A DNA stretch of 50,617 bases from Thermoguttaceae bacterium (GTDB taxonomy: Bacteria; Planctomycetota; Planctomycetia; Pirellulales; Thermoguttaceae), in the NCBI GenBank assembly GCA_029975295.1, contig JARKPK010000170.1, forward strand, positions 1 to 50,617. The letters are read 5' to 3'. Positions 9,901 through 16,526 of the stretch are shown piece by piece. A program made the position numbers and the translations under genes. The notes beneath the pieces were generated by a model. That model was not told the origin of the DNA. It ran no database searches and saw only the letters and a program-made list of their open reading frames with translations. Numbering within the stretch: the stretch's first letter is position 1; every line of letters begins with the position of its first letter.

Positions 9901-10482
9901 CTGCTGTTCTTTCTGCTGCGCCGCGCTTAGTGCGGCCTTGGCCGCATCGGCTGCGCGCCGCAAAACAATCGCTTGAGTTGCCGCCGCCTTGGCTTCGACG
10001 GCCCACTTGTCGGCCGCATCAGAAGCGGCCTTCGCCGCGGCGTCGGCGGCCTTGACGGCCTGCTCCGCTTCTTCATAGGCTTGCTGCAAGGGGGCGACTG
10101 CGGCCCGCGTTTCGACCAACGCCTGCTCGAGCTTCGGCTTGGCAGCCGTTGCGTCTTCCAACGCCTTGACCGCGGCGGCTAAGGCGGCCTCGGCCTGTTC
10201 CAGTTCCTTCACGCCGGCATCGCCCGACAGTCTCTTCGCTTCGGTGGCCTGTTGGCGTTTGGTCGTGGCGGTGTTTCGTGCGTTGCCGTACTCAGCGTCG
10301 GCCTTTTGCAGGGCGGCCCGCAAAGGCGCCACCGCGGCTTCGGCTTCCTTGGCGGCTTTTTCAGCCGCCTCGTAAGCAGCCTGCGCCTGAGCCTCGGGAC
10401 TCATCTCGGCCTCTGCCGCGGCCGACAACGAACCCCAACACGCCAGAACAACTACCAGTAGAAGAATCGCCGTTGTTCTCAT
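6904..10482 (-). CDS. DUF1549/DUF1553 protein with very long Ala-rich coiled coil
   Basis: The product is 1192 residues. The start at 10482 (MRTTAILLLVVVLACWG) has GAGG nine bases upstream and a signal peptide; the frame upstream to 10629 lacks both. Residues about 25-660 are an Ala/Lys/Glu/Gln-rich, almost proline-free coiled coil with repeats of about 98 residues. From about residue 674 a DUF1549 domain begins (RIDEIVFAKLNSLG, FLRRAYLDLTGKLPTAEEA, YWAMRWSDVLRVK), and from about 927 a DUF1553 domain (REVFAEWLIRPENPWFAKN, NRTWAWAMGRGI). I see no CxxCH heme motif, so the cytochrome-like PSCyt1 part that often precedes DUF1549 is absent and the coiled coil takes its place. The coiled coil may span the periplasm or hold a multimer; that is inference. 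It is the first gene of the minus-strand block, with DUF1501 next. Confidence 0.92.
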   Translation of the reverse strand: MRTTAILLLVVVLACWGSLSAAAEAEMSPEAQAQAAYEAAEKAAKEAEAAVAPLRAALQKADAEYGNARNTATTKRQQATEAKRLSGDAGVKELEQAEAALAAAVKALEDATAAKPKLEQALVETRAAVAPLQQAYEEAEQAVKAADAAAKAASDAADKWAVEAKAAATQAIVLRRAADAAKAALSAAQQKEQQATAQANTAAQKFAQADAQKKAADTAVTNAKNQVAAAAAAVEAAEKAAKEAADRAAQIAADAAKPEPEKKQAADDASAKRKAVDQAKAALTAAQQAEKAAQAQAAAAAKALAEAESQKKSADEALAAAKSQLAAATDAIKGTDEAAQAAEKLAEEKKPAVAQAAAKRKAAAEAKAALTKAQQAEQAAQAQAAALAKSLAEADAQKKAADTAAENAKNQAAAAAAAVEAAEKTAKEAADRSAQLAADAAKPEPEKKQAADEAAAKRKAADEAKAALTKAQQAEQAAQAQAAALAQKLTELQAQKKTADEAAANAKNQLAAAAAANQAAEEAAKEMLELDAARQKAIDEAVAKRQAANQARAALLPVRQKFEQAAIQVNNSVQELARAESRKQAAAEAVENLKKRIAGAKESHAADEKAAEEAEAAAVPLKAEAEKARAAFLEAVKVAEQKRAEAQQARAAVYRLRAAKQLANIMESPEPPKPAGRIDEIVFAKLNSLGMKPALCSDAVFLRRAYLDLTGKLPTAEEAKAFLENADQNKRIALIDRLLDQTAHADYWAMRWSDVLRVKAEFPVKVWPNAAQAYHRWIWESIARNKPYDQFARELLTSNGSNFRVGPVNFYRAIQDKTPEGIAAAVGLAMMGTRVHAWPEDRLAGMAAFFTQIGYKPTSEWKEEIVFWDPLKSVAVPGSTAPGIDDVAKSVVATNQIPQALPEAISPNGPLNAVFPDGTKVAIPSDRDPREVFAEWLIRPENPWFAKNIANRTWAWAMGRGIIHEPDDIRDDNPPSNPELLAYLEKELVSSGYNLKHLKRLIFTSTTYQFSSVVRYNSPEARANFASYPLRRVEAEVLIDAVNRITGSSDLYTSAVPEPFTYIPKDMPAVALADGSVTDSFLTLFGRSARATGTESERVNELASPQWLHMLNSGQIQNKLQTGPKLAAMFAAGGPPKETLDKLYLTILSRYPTETDVQVAEQYLKAGVARGRDAWIDIAWALINNPEFLLRH
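8992..9852 (-). repeat. Internal tandem repeat of 294/261/294 bp within coiled-coil gene
   Basis: The codons for the motif (A/S)QKK recur at 9841, 9547, 9286 and 8992, giving spacings of 294, 261 and 294 bp (98, 87 and 98 residues). Each unit has the same order of sub-blocks: NAKNQ-polyAla, VEAAEK.AKEAADR, KPEPEKKQAAD, KRKA..AKAAL, AQQAE.AAQAQAA. The 87-residue unit lacks an 11-residue stretch, which is one hendecad, so coiled-coil phase could be kept. This suggests growth by unequal duplication inside the coding region. Confidence 0.85.
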
Positions 10483-10836
10483 CTCGAATGACCTCAATGA
10501 ACCCATTTCGACGAAGGCTGCCGTACCGCAACAGGGCGAGCGGGCTGTCTCCCGAAACCAAGGCGCATCTGACTTCGCTAGGCCCGATCGGCCGCCATGG
10601 CCGCGCGGCTTCTGCCCGGCGGGAACCAAGGCATAACTGATTGATGGAAACTCCCAAGCTCCTTCACTGTCCGTGAGGCTTGCGAGGCAGGTTGGTCAAA
10701 ACTGGGTGGGACACACAAATCAAGGGCGGGATGGGTCGATCTGGGCGATGCCCAGCGCCGATGCTCCTTGCGGACCCACCAGCCTGGCCGACCCCCGATA
10801 TCCGGTCAACTCATCATAGTTTACCAGCTACCTCCC

Positions 10837-10865
10837 ATTATCGCTGCCCAATTCCAGCCATGCAA
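10837..10865 (-). promoter_or_regulatory. Candidate sigma70-type promoter for the minus-strand block
   Basis: Reading the minus strand, TTGCAT (10865-10860) is followed after 17 nt by GATAAT (10842-10837). The -10 matches five of six consensus bases, the -35 only three. It would leave a leader of about 350 nt before the DUF1549 start at 10482. A second possible -10, TATGAT at 10818-10813, has no good partner. Confidence 0.3.
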
Positions 10866-10993
10866 CACTCTTTTTGTCAGTTTCCGCGACAAATCCGGTT
10901 CTGTGCGAAAAACCCGTCGGCCGGCGGAGTTTGGCATTGCGATCCCGTAGTGCGTGACGCAACCGTTCCGCTCGCGGGTGAAACTTCGATGGT

Positions 10994-10999
10994 TATAAT
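10994..10999 (+). promoter_or_regulatory. Candidate -10 box (TATAAT) for FAD oxidoreductase gene
   Basis: A perfect TATAAT at 10994-10999. No convincing -35 lies 16-18 nt upstream. Transcription would begin near 11006, leaving about 45 nt to the preferred ATG at 11051, whereas the upstream ATG at 11009 would be almost leaderless; this favours 11051 as the true start. Confidence 0.35.
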
Positions 11000-11050
11000 C
11001 GGGGCGGAATGTGTTCGAAAATTCCGGTTCGACCGACGGAGAAACCCGCC

Positions 11051-12763
11051 ATGCTTTGCTGCCGTTTGCGCGCAACTTCGCAACGTTGGGCGTTATTAAG
11101 TTCCGTGGTTCGGTTCGGTTCTGTCTTGGCGCTGGTTGCCGCTGCCGCTGCCGCTGCGGCCGTCGCTTCTGCTGCCGAAGAGCCGCTGGCGGCCGACGTC
11201 TGCATCTATGCCGCGACGCCGAGCGGTTTGTGTGCGGCCGTTGCCGCCAAGCAGGAAGGTTGCTCGGTTGTCGTTATCGAACCAAGCCGCTGGCTGGGCG
11301 GTGTGTTGGGTGCGGGCATCAAGCCGATGCAAGACTGCCCCGAGCCGCGTGCCGTAGGCGGGCTGACGAAAACCAAGGTGTTTTCCGCGGGCAACGATCC
11401 GCCCACGATCCGCCAAAGCTTTGCCCGCTGGGTGAATGACGAAGGGATCGATGTCGTCTACGAGTATCGAGCGGCACGCGTCGAAAAACAGGGCCCTCGA
11501 ATCGTTCGATTGCACCTTGAACACGCACCGCCCGACGAACGCGGAGTGCCCGCGGCGCAAGCGCAACCGGGTTCGGAAAAAACGGTTGCCGCCAAAGTGT
11601 TCATCGACGCCAGCTACGAGGGCGATTTGATGGCGGCAGCCGGTGTGAAGTACTCGGTTGGCCGCGAGCCGGCCGATCAATATGGCGAGAAGCCCGCCGG
11701 GGTGGGGCCGTGGACCAATTGGCGCCCGATCGATCCATTTCGCGAGCCCGGCAATCCGCAAAGCGGCCTGCTGCGGTGGGTCGAGGCCGATCACGGCAAA
11801 CCGATTGGGGCGGGCGACGACTACACGCAGGCGTACAATTTTCGCTTCTACGTGACGAGCGATCCGGCTCATCGGGCCGAGATCGTCCCGCCACCCGACT
11901 ACCAAGCCGAGGATTTCGAACTGGTCGGCCGCTACGTACAGCATATTCTTCGCTGGGCCGAAGGCGACACGGCGAAGGCCCTGCCAAAGCTCTCCGGCAT
12001 TTTTCCCGGTTGGCGCAACAGCGGCGACTACAACTATCAGCGCGAGGCCTTGGTGACGATCGCCCCGTTGGGCGTGAGCCGACTATATCAAGACGGCGAC
12101 TGGCCGACCCGCTCGAAGATTTGGCGCATGCACATCGACTATTTGAGCGGCGTCCATCACTTCCTGAGCACCGATCCGCGCGTGCCCGCGGAGTTCCGCC
12201 GCAAGACGGCTGCCCTGGGGCTCGACAAAAGGATGCATCCGGAAACGCAAGGTTGGCCGCACCAGCTTTACGTGCGGATCACTCGTCGGATGGACGGGCG
12301 CTACAAGCTCACGCACGCCGACGTGCTCAACCAGACGCAGGTGGACGATTCCGCGGGCCTGGCGCTTTACGGCGTTGACACGTACCCGGTGCGACGGGTG
12401 GCGGCGAAAGACCCGGCGACCGGGGCTCTGGGCATCGCCACAGAAGGAAACATGTTCCTCGGCGGCGCTCGCGGCACCGGCAAGCCGTACCCTGTTCCCT
12501 ACCGCGCCCTGACGCCCCGCGCCGAACAGTGCGAAAATCTCTTGGTGCCGGTATGTTTTTCGGCCAGCTACATTGCCTATGCTTCGGCCCGCATGGAGCC
12601 GGTGTTCTGTATTCTGGGCGAAACGTCGGGAGTGGCCGCCGCGCAGGCGATCCGCGGCAATCTGGCAGTGCAGGCGGTTGACGTTCCGGCGCTGCAAGCC
12701 CGTTTGGTCCAACGGGGACAAGTTCTCGCGTGGCCGCCGCAAGAGCCGAAGGATGAGCGATAG
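11051..12763 (+). CDS. FAD-dependent oxidoreductase, secreted
   Basis: The product is 570 residues. ATG at 11051 has GGAG about nine bases upstream; an in-frame ATG at 11009 is possible but poorly placed. Residues about 13-43 make a signal peptide with a long poly-Ala core. The FAD-binding Rossmann segment follows (DVCIYAATPSGLCAAVAA, then VVVIEPSRWLGG), in the A-T-P-S-G variant seen in the FAD_oxidored (PF12831) family of secreted planctomycete and Bacteroidetes enzymes. Later blocks typical of the family include FIDASYEGDLMAAAGVKYSVGRE, the substrate region RITRRMDGRYKLTHADV and the C-terminal ENLLVPVCFSASYIAY...EPVFCILGE..G.AAAQA. It probably oxidises an extracellular sugar or alcohol; the substrate is unknown. 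It is transcribed towards the GH106-like gene and shares a hairpin in the 81-bp gap. Confidence 0.88.
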   Translation: MLCCRLRATSQRWALLSSVVRFGSVLALVAAAAAAAAVASAAEEPLAADVCIYAATPSGLCAAVAAKQEGCSVVVIEPSRWLGGVLGAGIKPMQDCPEPRAVGGLTKTKVFSAGNDPPTIRQSFARWVNDEGIDVVYEYRAARVEKQGPRIVRLHLEHAPPDERGVPAAQAQPGSEKTVAAKVFIDASYEGDLMAAAGVKYSVGREPADQYGEKPAGVGPWTNWRPIDPFREPGNPQSGLLRWVEADHGKPIGAGDDYTQAYNFRFYVTSDPAHRAEIVPPPDYQAEDFELVGRYVQHILRWAEGDTAKALPKLSGIFPGWRNSGDYNYQREALVTIAPLGVSRLYQDGDWPTRSKIWRMHIDYLSGVHHFLSTDPRVPAEFRRKTAALGLDKRMHPETQGWPHQLYVRITRRMDGRYKLTHADVLNQTQVDDSAGLALYGVDTYPVRRVAAKDPATGALGIATEGNMFLGGARGTGKPYPVPYRALTPRAEQCENLLVPVCFSASYIAYASARMEPVFCILGETSGVAAAQAIRGNLAVQAVDVPALQARLVQRGQVLAWPPQEPKDER

Positions 12764-12796
12764 TTCGGGGGCAACGGCTTGCGATTTTGTCCGGCT

Positions 12797-12822
12797 GCGC
12801 CCTGAAAGCTCGCACAGGGCGC
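12797..12822. terminator. Hairpin between convergent genes
   Basis: GCGCCCTG (12797-12804) and CAGGGCGC (12815-12822) form a perfect 8-bp stem with a 10-nt loop in the 81-bp gap between the stops of the FAD oxidoreductase gene (+) and the GH106-like gene (-). There is no U-tract on either side, so it may be a bidirectional but weak or factor-assisted terminator. Confidence 0.45.
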
Positions 12823-12844
12823 GGCCGCGCGCGAATGGTCTGCC

Positions 12845-15604
12845 TCATTTCCCGCCGCAAACGAATCGCTGCGGCGGCTTCACGGTAAGAATGATCTGTT
12901 CATCCGCTTTTCCGAAATAGCCGCCCCAACCGACGCTGATCGAGGCGATGGCCTTGAGATCGAGCGGGCCGCGCGTTTGTCCGAACGGTTTGAATTGGCT
13001 GAACAGGACGCATGCGCGGCCTGCGCCCGGCGTGTTCAGGTAATGTCCGGTGCCGGCCAGAAATCGGTCGCCCCGAGCCGTATTGAGAAAAACCAGCAAC
13101 TCGGCAGGTGTCGTTTGTCCCTCGGGCGTGGCCACGTCGATGGCTAGTCCTTCGGCCGCCGACAGATTCAGCGGTTGCCCATAGGAAAAGTTCAAGAACA
13201 GATGCGTGTCAACCTGGTCTTTGGTTAAGACGGCCGCCGCGCGCCAGCCGGAAAGGTGGTCGCCCGAAAGCTCTGATCGAACGAATGTTCCTTGTCCCAC
13301 CGTTGGTTTCGGTGTCGGAGGAAGCGGTTCGCAGGTCCACGCAATCGCCGAGGCCGGGTTGCCGCTCAGACGTTTCGGCACGTTGCGGTGCGGCGAGCGA
13401 AAGAGCATGGCTCCGTAGGGACCCAGCCGCACAGGAACCCGAGTTCCCTCGGTCTGCGGAGTCATGGTTCCGATGGCCGGGTTCCATTGCTCGGTCACAC
13501 CTCGACCGCAGAACTGAACGACGCCTTCCCAAGCGGCTTCGCTGTCGTTGATGGCGAAGTACACGTCGTGTCCGTCGATGTGCCGGCGGGTGATTTTGAT
13601 GGGCGCGTTCGCTTCGGCGCAAACTGCGTCGCGTTCGAAAAGCGAATCGAGCAGCTTGGGGGTCAAAACCATCATCGACGGCGGCAACAAGATGCCCGCG
13701 CCCCCGGCTGCGTTAGTCGCCACGGAGGGCGCCGCGTCGGTTCCGAACATTTCACAGGCGATTGCTTCAACGCGCGCGGAGGGAAAGTCGTTCTGGCTGT
13801 TGGTCGGTCGGGCGCCGATGGCAATCACCACTCCGCCCGCCCGCCAGAACGCCGCAATTTTCTCCCAGGCGTCGATCGGCAGAGTGTCGGCGGCGGGCAA
13901 CACCAAGGCCCGCCAGCGCAGCGGGCCGTGGACCAGCGCCGAATCGGCCACTTCGGCCGCGCGCAACGCCTGAGCGTCGACATAGGTGAAATCGCGATTG
14001 GCGGCGAAGAGAGCCTCGCTGACCCCGTCAAACACCGATTCGATGCGTCTGGCGGACGGTTCGTCCGTCGCGCCGCGATAGGCCGGGACAAAGCGCGGCC
14101 AGAGGCTCTCGATTGGGTAGAGCACGGCCGTATCGGCCACTTGATGCCCGCCCCGCAACATGGTTTGGCATCGGCCGACGTGCGTGTTGAGCCGCTGCAA
14201 CTGCTCGTCGTTCAGTCCCTGGAAGGAGTAATAGCTGGTAAGAGTGTTGATTCCGCCCCAGACAAGCCGATTGCAGGCGCCGCGGATTTCGTCCTCGGTG
14301 ACGATGCGGACAGGGCGCGTATCGCCCGCGGGCCGGTAGCGCTGGCTGTGATCGGAGACCTCGCACATGGTGACCGATCGGCCCTCGATGTCGGCGATGC
14401 TGCCGATCAAACGAGCGATGTGCCAGGGCGTTTCCGGCGGCAGACTGGTCAGGCAGTCGATGCCGGGCGCATCCAACCGCCGCATGCAACGGAAGAAGTC
14501 GCCGTAGAGCGGAACATGCCCCACGAGCGACTCCTCCATCAAGAGATGGCCGCCCGAGAGGATATTATGCTTGCGGCACCACGTTTGAATCTGACCGAAG
14601 TAGTTCTCGGCGACCAAATCGCCCACCAAGTTCCAAAAATCGTATCTTGCCCGCGCGCCGATCGGGCCTGCCTCGGCCACCAAGGCCGGCAACAGGGGGC
14701 GCAGTTCGCGGCCGCAGCGTTCGCGAAACTCGCGCTCGAGGGTCAACGACCAGGGCAGCACGCGGTAGGGCATGGGACGAAACCAGAGGTTCTGCAACGA
14801 AGGTTCGTCGGTGAAGGTGGCTACGAAGCAGCGCCCCAGGTCGGGCCCCAATTTCTCGGCATAGCGCGCATGAGTCACCTCTAAGAACCGCGCCGTCGGC
14901 TCCGGAGTTAACAGGTCGATGCAGGGCTTCTTCAGCGCGAGACTCACCGCGGCATGCGTCCCTTCGTAGATCAACTCGTCGGTCATCACAACCACAAGCC
15001 AGTCGCCCTCGGGGGCCTCCCAGGCAAGCCGGCCGTCGCGCACGGCGGCGGCCAGGTCTTGCGATTCGCTCAACACGATCTTGCCGCCGCGCCGCGGCAA
15101 TGCGGCGGCTAGAACCAATCGGCCGGGCGGCACGGCCAACGAAACCGCGCCGCCGCAGCTGGTCGCTTCGGCAACAAGCAGACCCCGCGCGGCCCATTCC
15201 GGATGCTCGCGCAGCGTGAGCCCGCCGGCGCTGCCCGAGGGGTAGCCGCACTCGTCGTAAAGCCAAAGCGACATGCCGGCCGCTTTGGCCCTGCGGACAC
15301 CGCGCAGAAAGGCGGGCCATTTCGTTTCGTCCTCGACATAGCCCCCAAAGGCGACGTTGCCGGCGAAGCCGCCGAAGCCTCGTGCGGCCAGCGTCCGCAG
15401 TTGCCGGTCTTGCTCGGCCGGGTCGTCCTTCTGAGCGTGAATGATCGGCAGAATTCGGGTCGAAGGCGGCGGCACGGCAAAGCGCTCGACCAGCGGGCGG
15501 TCTTCCGTCGGCAACGACGGCAGGGCCGTCTCGGGCTGTTCCGACGCGCGGCCAATCGAACAGAGAAGCCAGAGAAGAACATTGATTCGGAGGGCTCGCT
15601 TCAT
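12845..15604 (-). CDS. GH106-like (alpha-L-rhamnosidase-type) glycoside hydrolase, secreted
   Basis: The product is 919 residues. The start at 15604 (MKRALRINVLLWLLCSIGRA) gives a clear signal peptide; the longer frame to 15742 does not, although the Shine-Dalgarno here is weak. The N-terminal catalytic part has the block LWLYDECGYPSGSAGG followed by HPEWAARGL, typical of the GH106 / GH106-like group, and later CFVATFTDEPSLQN, which has the acidic residues expected of a TIM-barrel glycosidase. Residues about 500-650 resemble a beta-galactosidase-type trimerisation or Rossmann-like domain (VADTAVLYPIESLWP, WRALVLPAADTLP, WRAGGVVIAIG). The last 250 residues look like beta-sandwich carbohydrate-binding modules. 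It probably removes rhamnose or a related deoxysugar from algal or plant polysaccharide. GH106 itself is my best guess; a related unclassified family is possible. Confidence 0.75.
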   Translation of the reverse strand: MKRALRINVLLWLLCSIGRASEQPETALPSLPTEDRPLVERFAVPPPSTRILPIIHAQKDDPAEQDRQLRTLAARGFGGFAGNVAFGGYVEDETKWPAFLRGVRRAKAAGMSLWLYDECGYPSGSAGGLTLREHPEWAARGLLVAEATSCGGAVSLAVPPGRLVLAAALPRRGGKIVLSESQDLAAAVRDGRLAWEAPEGDWLVVVMTDELIYEGTHAAVSLALKKPCIDLLTPEPTARFLEVTHARYAEKLGPDLGRCFVATFTDEPSLQNLWFRPMPYRVLPWSLTLEREFRERCGRELRPLLPALVAEAGPIGARARYDFWNLVGDLVAENYFGQIQTWCRKHNILSGGHLLMEESLVGHVPLYGDFFRCMRRLDAPGIDCLTSLPPETPWHIARLIGSIADIEGRSVTMCEVSDHSQRYRPAGDTRPVRIVTEDEIRGACNRLVWGGINTLTSYYSFQGLNDEQLQRLNTHVGRCQTMLRGGHQVADTAVLYPIESLWPRFVPAYRGATDEPSARRIESVFDGVSEALFAANRDFTYVDAQALRAAEVADSALVHGPLRWRALVLPAADTLPIDAWEKIAAFWRAGGVVIAIGARPTNSQNDFPSARVEAIACEMFGTDAAPSVATNAAGGAGILLPPSMMVLTPKLLDSLFERDAVCAEANAPIKITRRHIDGHDVYFAINDSEAAWEGVVQFCGRGVTEQWNPAIGTMTPQTEGTRVPVRLGPYGAMLFRSPHRNVPKRLSGNPASAIAWTCEPLPPTPKPTVGQGTFVRSELSGDHLSGWRAAAVLTKDQVDTHLFLNFSYGQPLNLSAAEGLAIDVATPEGQTTPAELLVFLNTARGDRFLAGTGHYLNTPGAGRACVLFSQFKPFGQTRGPLDLKAIASISVGWGGYFGKADEQIILTVKPPQRFVCGGK

Positions 15605-15699
15605 GGGGCGTCGCTCGCAAGTGAAGGGCGGAAGAAGTCGAAACGCACAGGGCGCGCCGCGCTCGTCAAACAATTCGCCCTGACGGGCAAGGCCCGCCC

Positions 15700-15728
15700 A
15701 TTGTACTGCCGCCGAAACGCGACTCCAA
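15700..15728 (-). promoter_or_regulatory. Candidate promoter for the GH106-like gene
   Basis: On the minus strand TTGGAG (15728-15723), 17 nt, then TACAAT (15705-15700). The -10 matches five of six, the -35 three of six, and the spacing is optimal. It would give a leader of about 90 nt to the ATG at 15604. Confidence 0.4.
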
Positions 15729-15729
15729 T

Positions 15730-16526
15730 CGAATGCAGTCAAATCGTTATCGACGGACTAATGAATAGCGAATGGCTGTCCTCGTCTCTGCGTTGTGATG
15801 TTCATGCGATTTGAATGCCGTGCACCGGAGATGACGACGGACGGTTTCTGCGATTGGTCGGCGCGGCGTTGATGGCATCGCTGCCCCTGCCGGGATCGAC
15901 CGGCTTGGGCGCTTGGGCAGCTTGCCGGTTAAACTCTTGACACCCATCGCCGCTGCGACGAAGATCAAACTATCGATCCTCAGAGAATCAATCGCACTGT
16001 CCTGTGTCGCTGCCGTTGGCGGAAGCCGGCCGTTCGCGGAGCGGCTTCGTGGGATTGATATCCTGAGCATCAACGGTTCGCCCGCCCCGCTTTTGTCACG
16101 CCGAATGCGAATACTCGCCTTGAAACAGCGGTTCCTCTCGCTCAAACCGGTGTGTTTTCTCTGTAGAAGCTGTGTTTGTTCGGTTGAGGTGCAAAGGGGC
16201 CGACCGATGGGAAGCCGACTTGCGGAGAGGCGGAGAGATTGCCAATTCGAGCCTGAAATCGTTCCGGATTGATGATCGCGCGGCCAATGCCGACCGGGGC
16301 GACGGCAACATGCAACATCGTGTGAGAGCGTTGTTCGAGGCCGAGCGCCCCTTGTCTTCGCAATCCTTTGCTCGTCGATGGTGGCGTGAATACGAGCGGC
16401 AGTATCGTGTTTCAGAAAAGCAATGTTGATGAGCCGACCGGCGGCAGGCCGAGATCGGCAGAAGAATGCGATTCGCGTTGGCGCTGCAAGTCCGAGGATC
16501 AATACATCCCAAGCGGAGTGAACTGC
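15730..16526. other. Long intergenic region without convincing gene
   Basis: About 800 bp between divergent genes. Open frames exist on both strands (for example minus 15747-16502), but their translations are Arg/Ser-rich, lack domain-like hydrophobic patterning and have no Shine-Dalgarno, so I call none. A perfect TTGACA at 15937-15942 faces the plus strand, but the sequence 17 nt later (GAAGAT) is a poor -10. It may hold the promoter and leader of the HzsA-related gene or an unrecognised RNA. Confidence 0.45.

Larger units (their letters stand above)
10483..11050. other. Divergent intergenic region
   Basis: 568 bp between the DUF1549 gene (-) and the FAD oxidoreductase gene (+). I see no credible coding frame. 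It holds candidate promoters for both sides and an inverted repeat TTTGTC-9 nt-GACAAA at 10873-10893 that could be an operator or a small hairpin; no match to a known regulator site is claimed. Confidence 0.5.

Noticed and set aside
7492-9930. Plus-strand open frame of over 800 codons opposite the coiled-coil gene
   Set aside because: Its translation is Leu/Gly/Arg repeats with no domain, the direct antisense image of the Ala-rich coiled coil in GC-rich DNA. No Shine-Dalgarno.
15937-15965. Perfect TTGACA box as a promoter for the HzsA-related gene
   Set aside because: The sequence 16-18 nt downstream is GAAGAT or similar, a poor -10, and it is almost 560 nt before the start.
15747-16502. Minus-strand frame of about 250 codons in the intergenic gap
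   Set aside because: Arg/Ser-rich translation, no Shine-Dalgarno, no hydrophobic pattern, and it overlaps the leader of the next gene.
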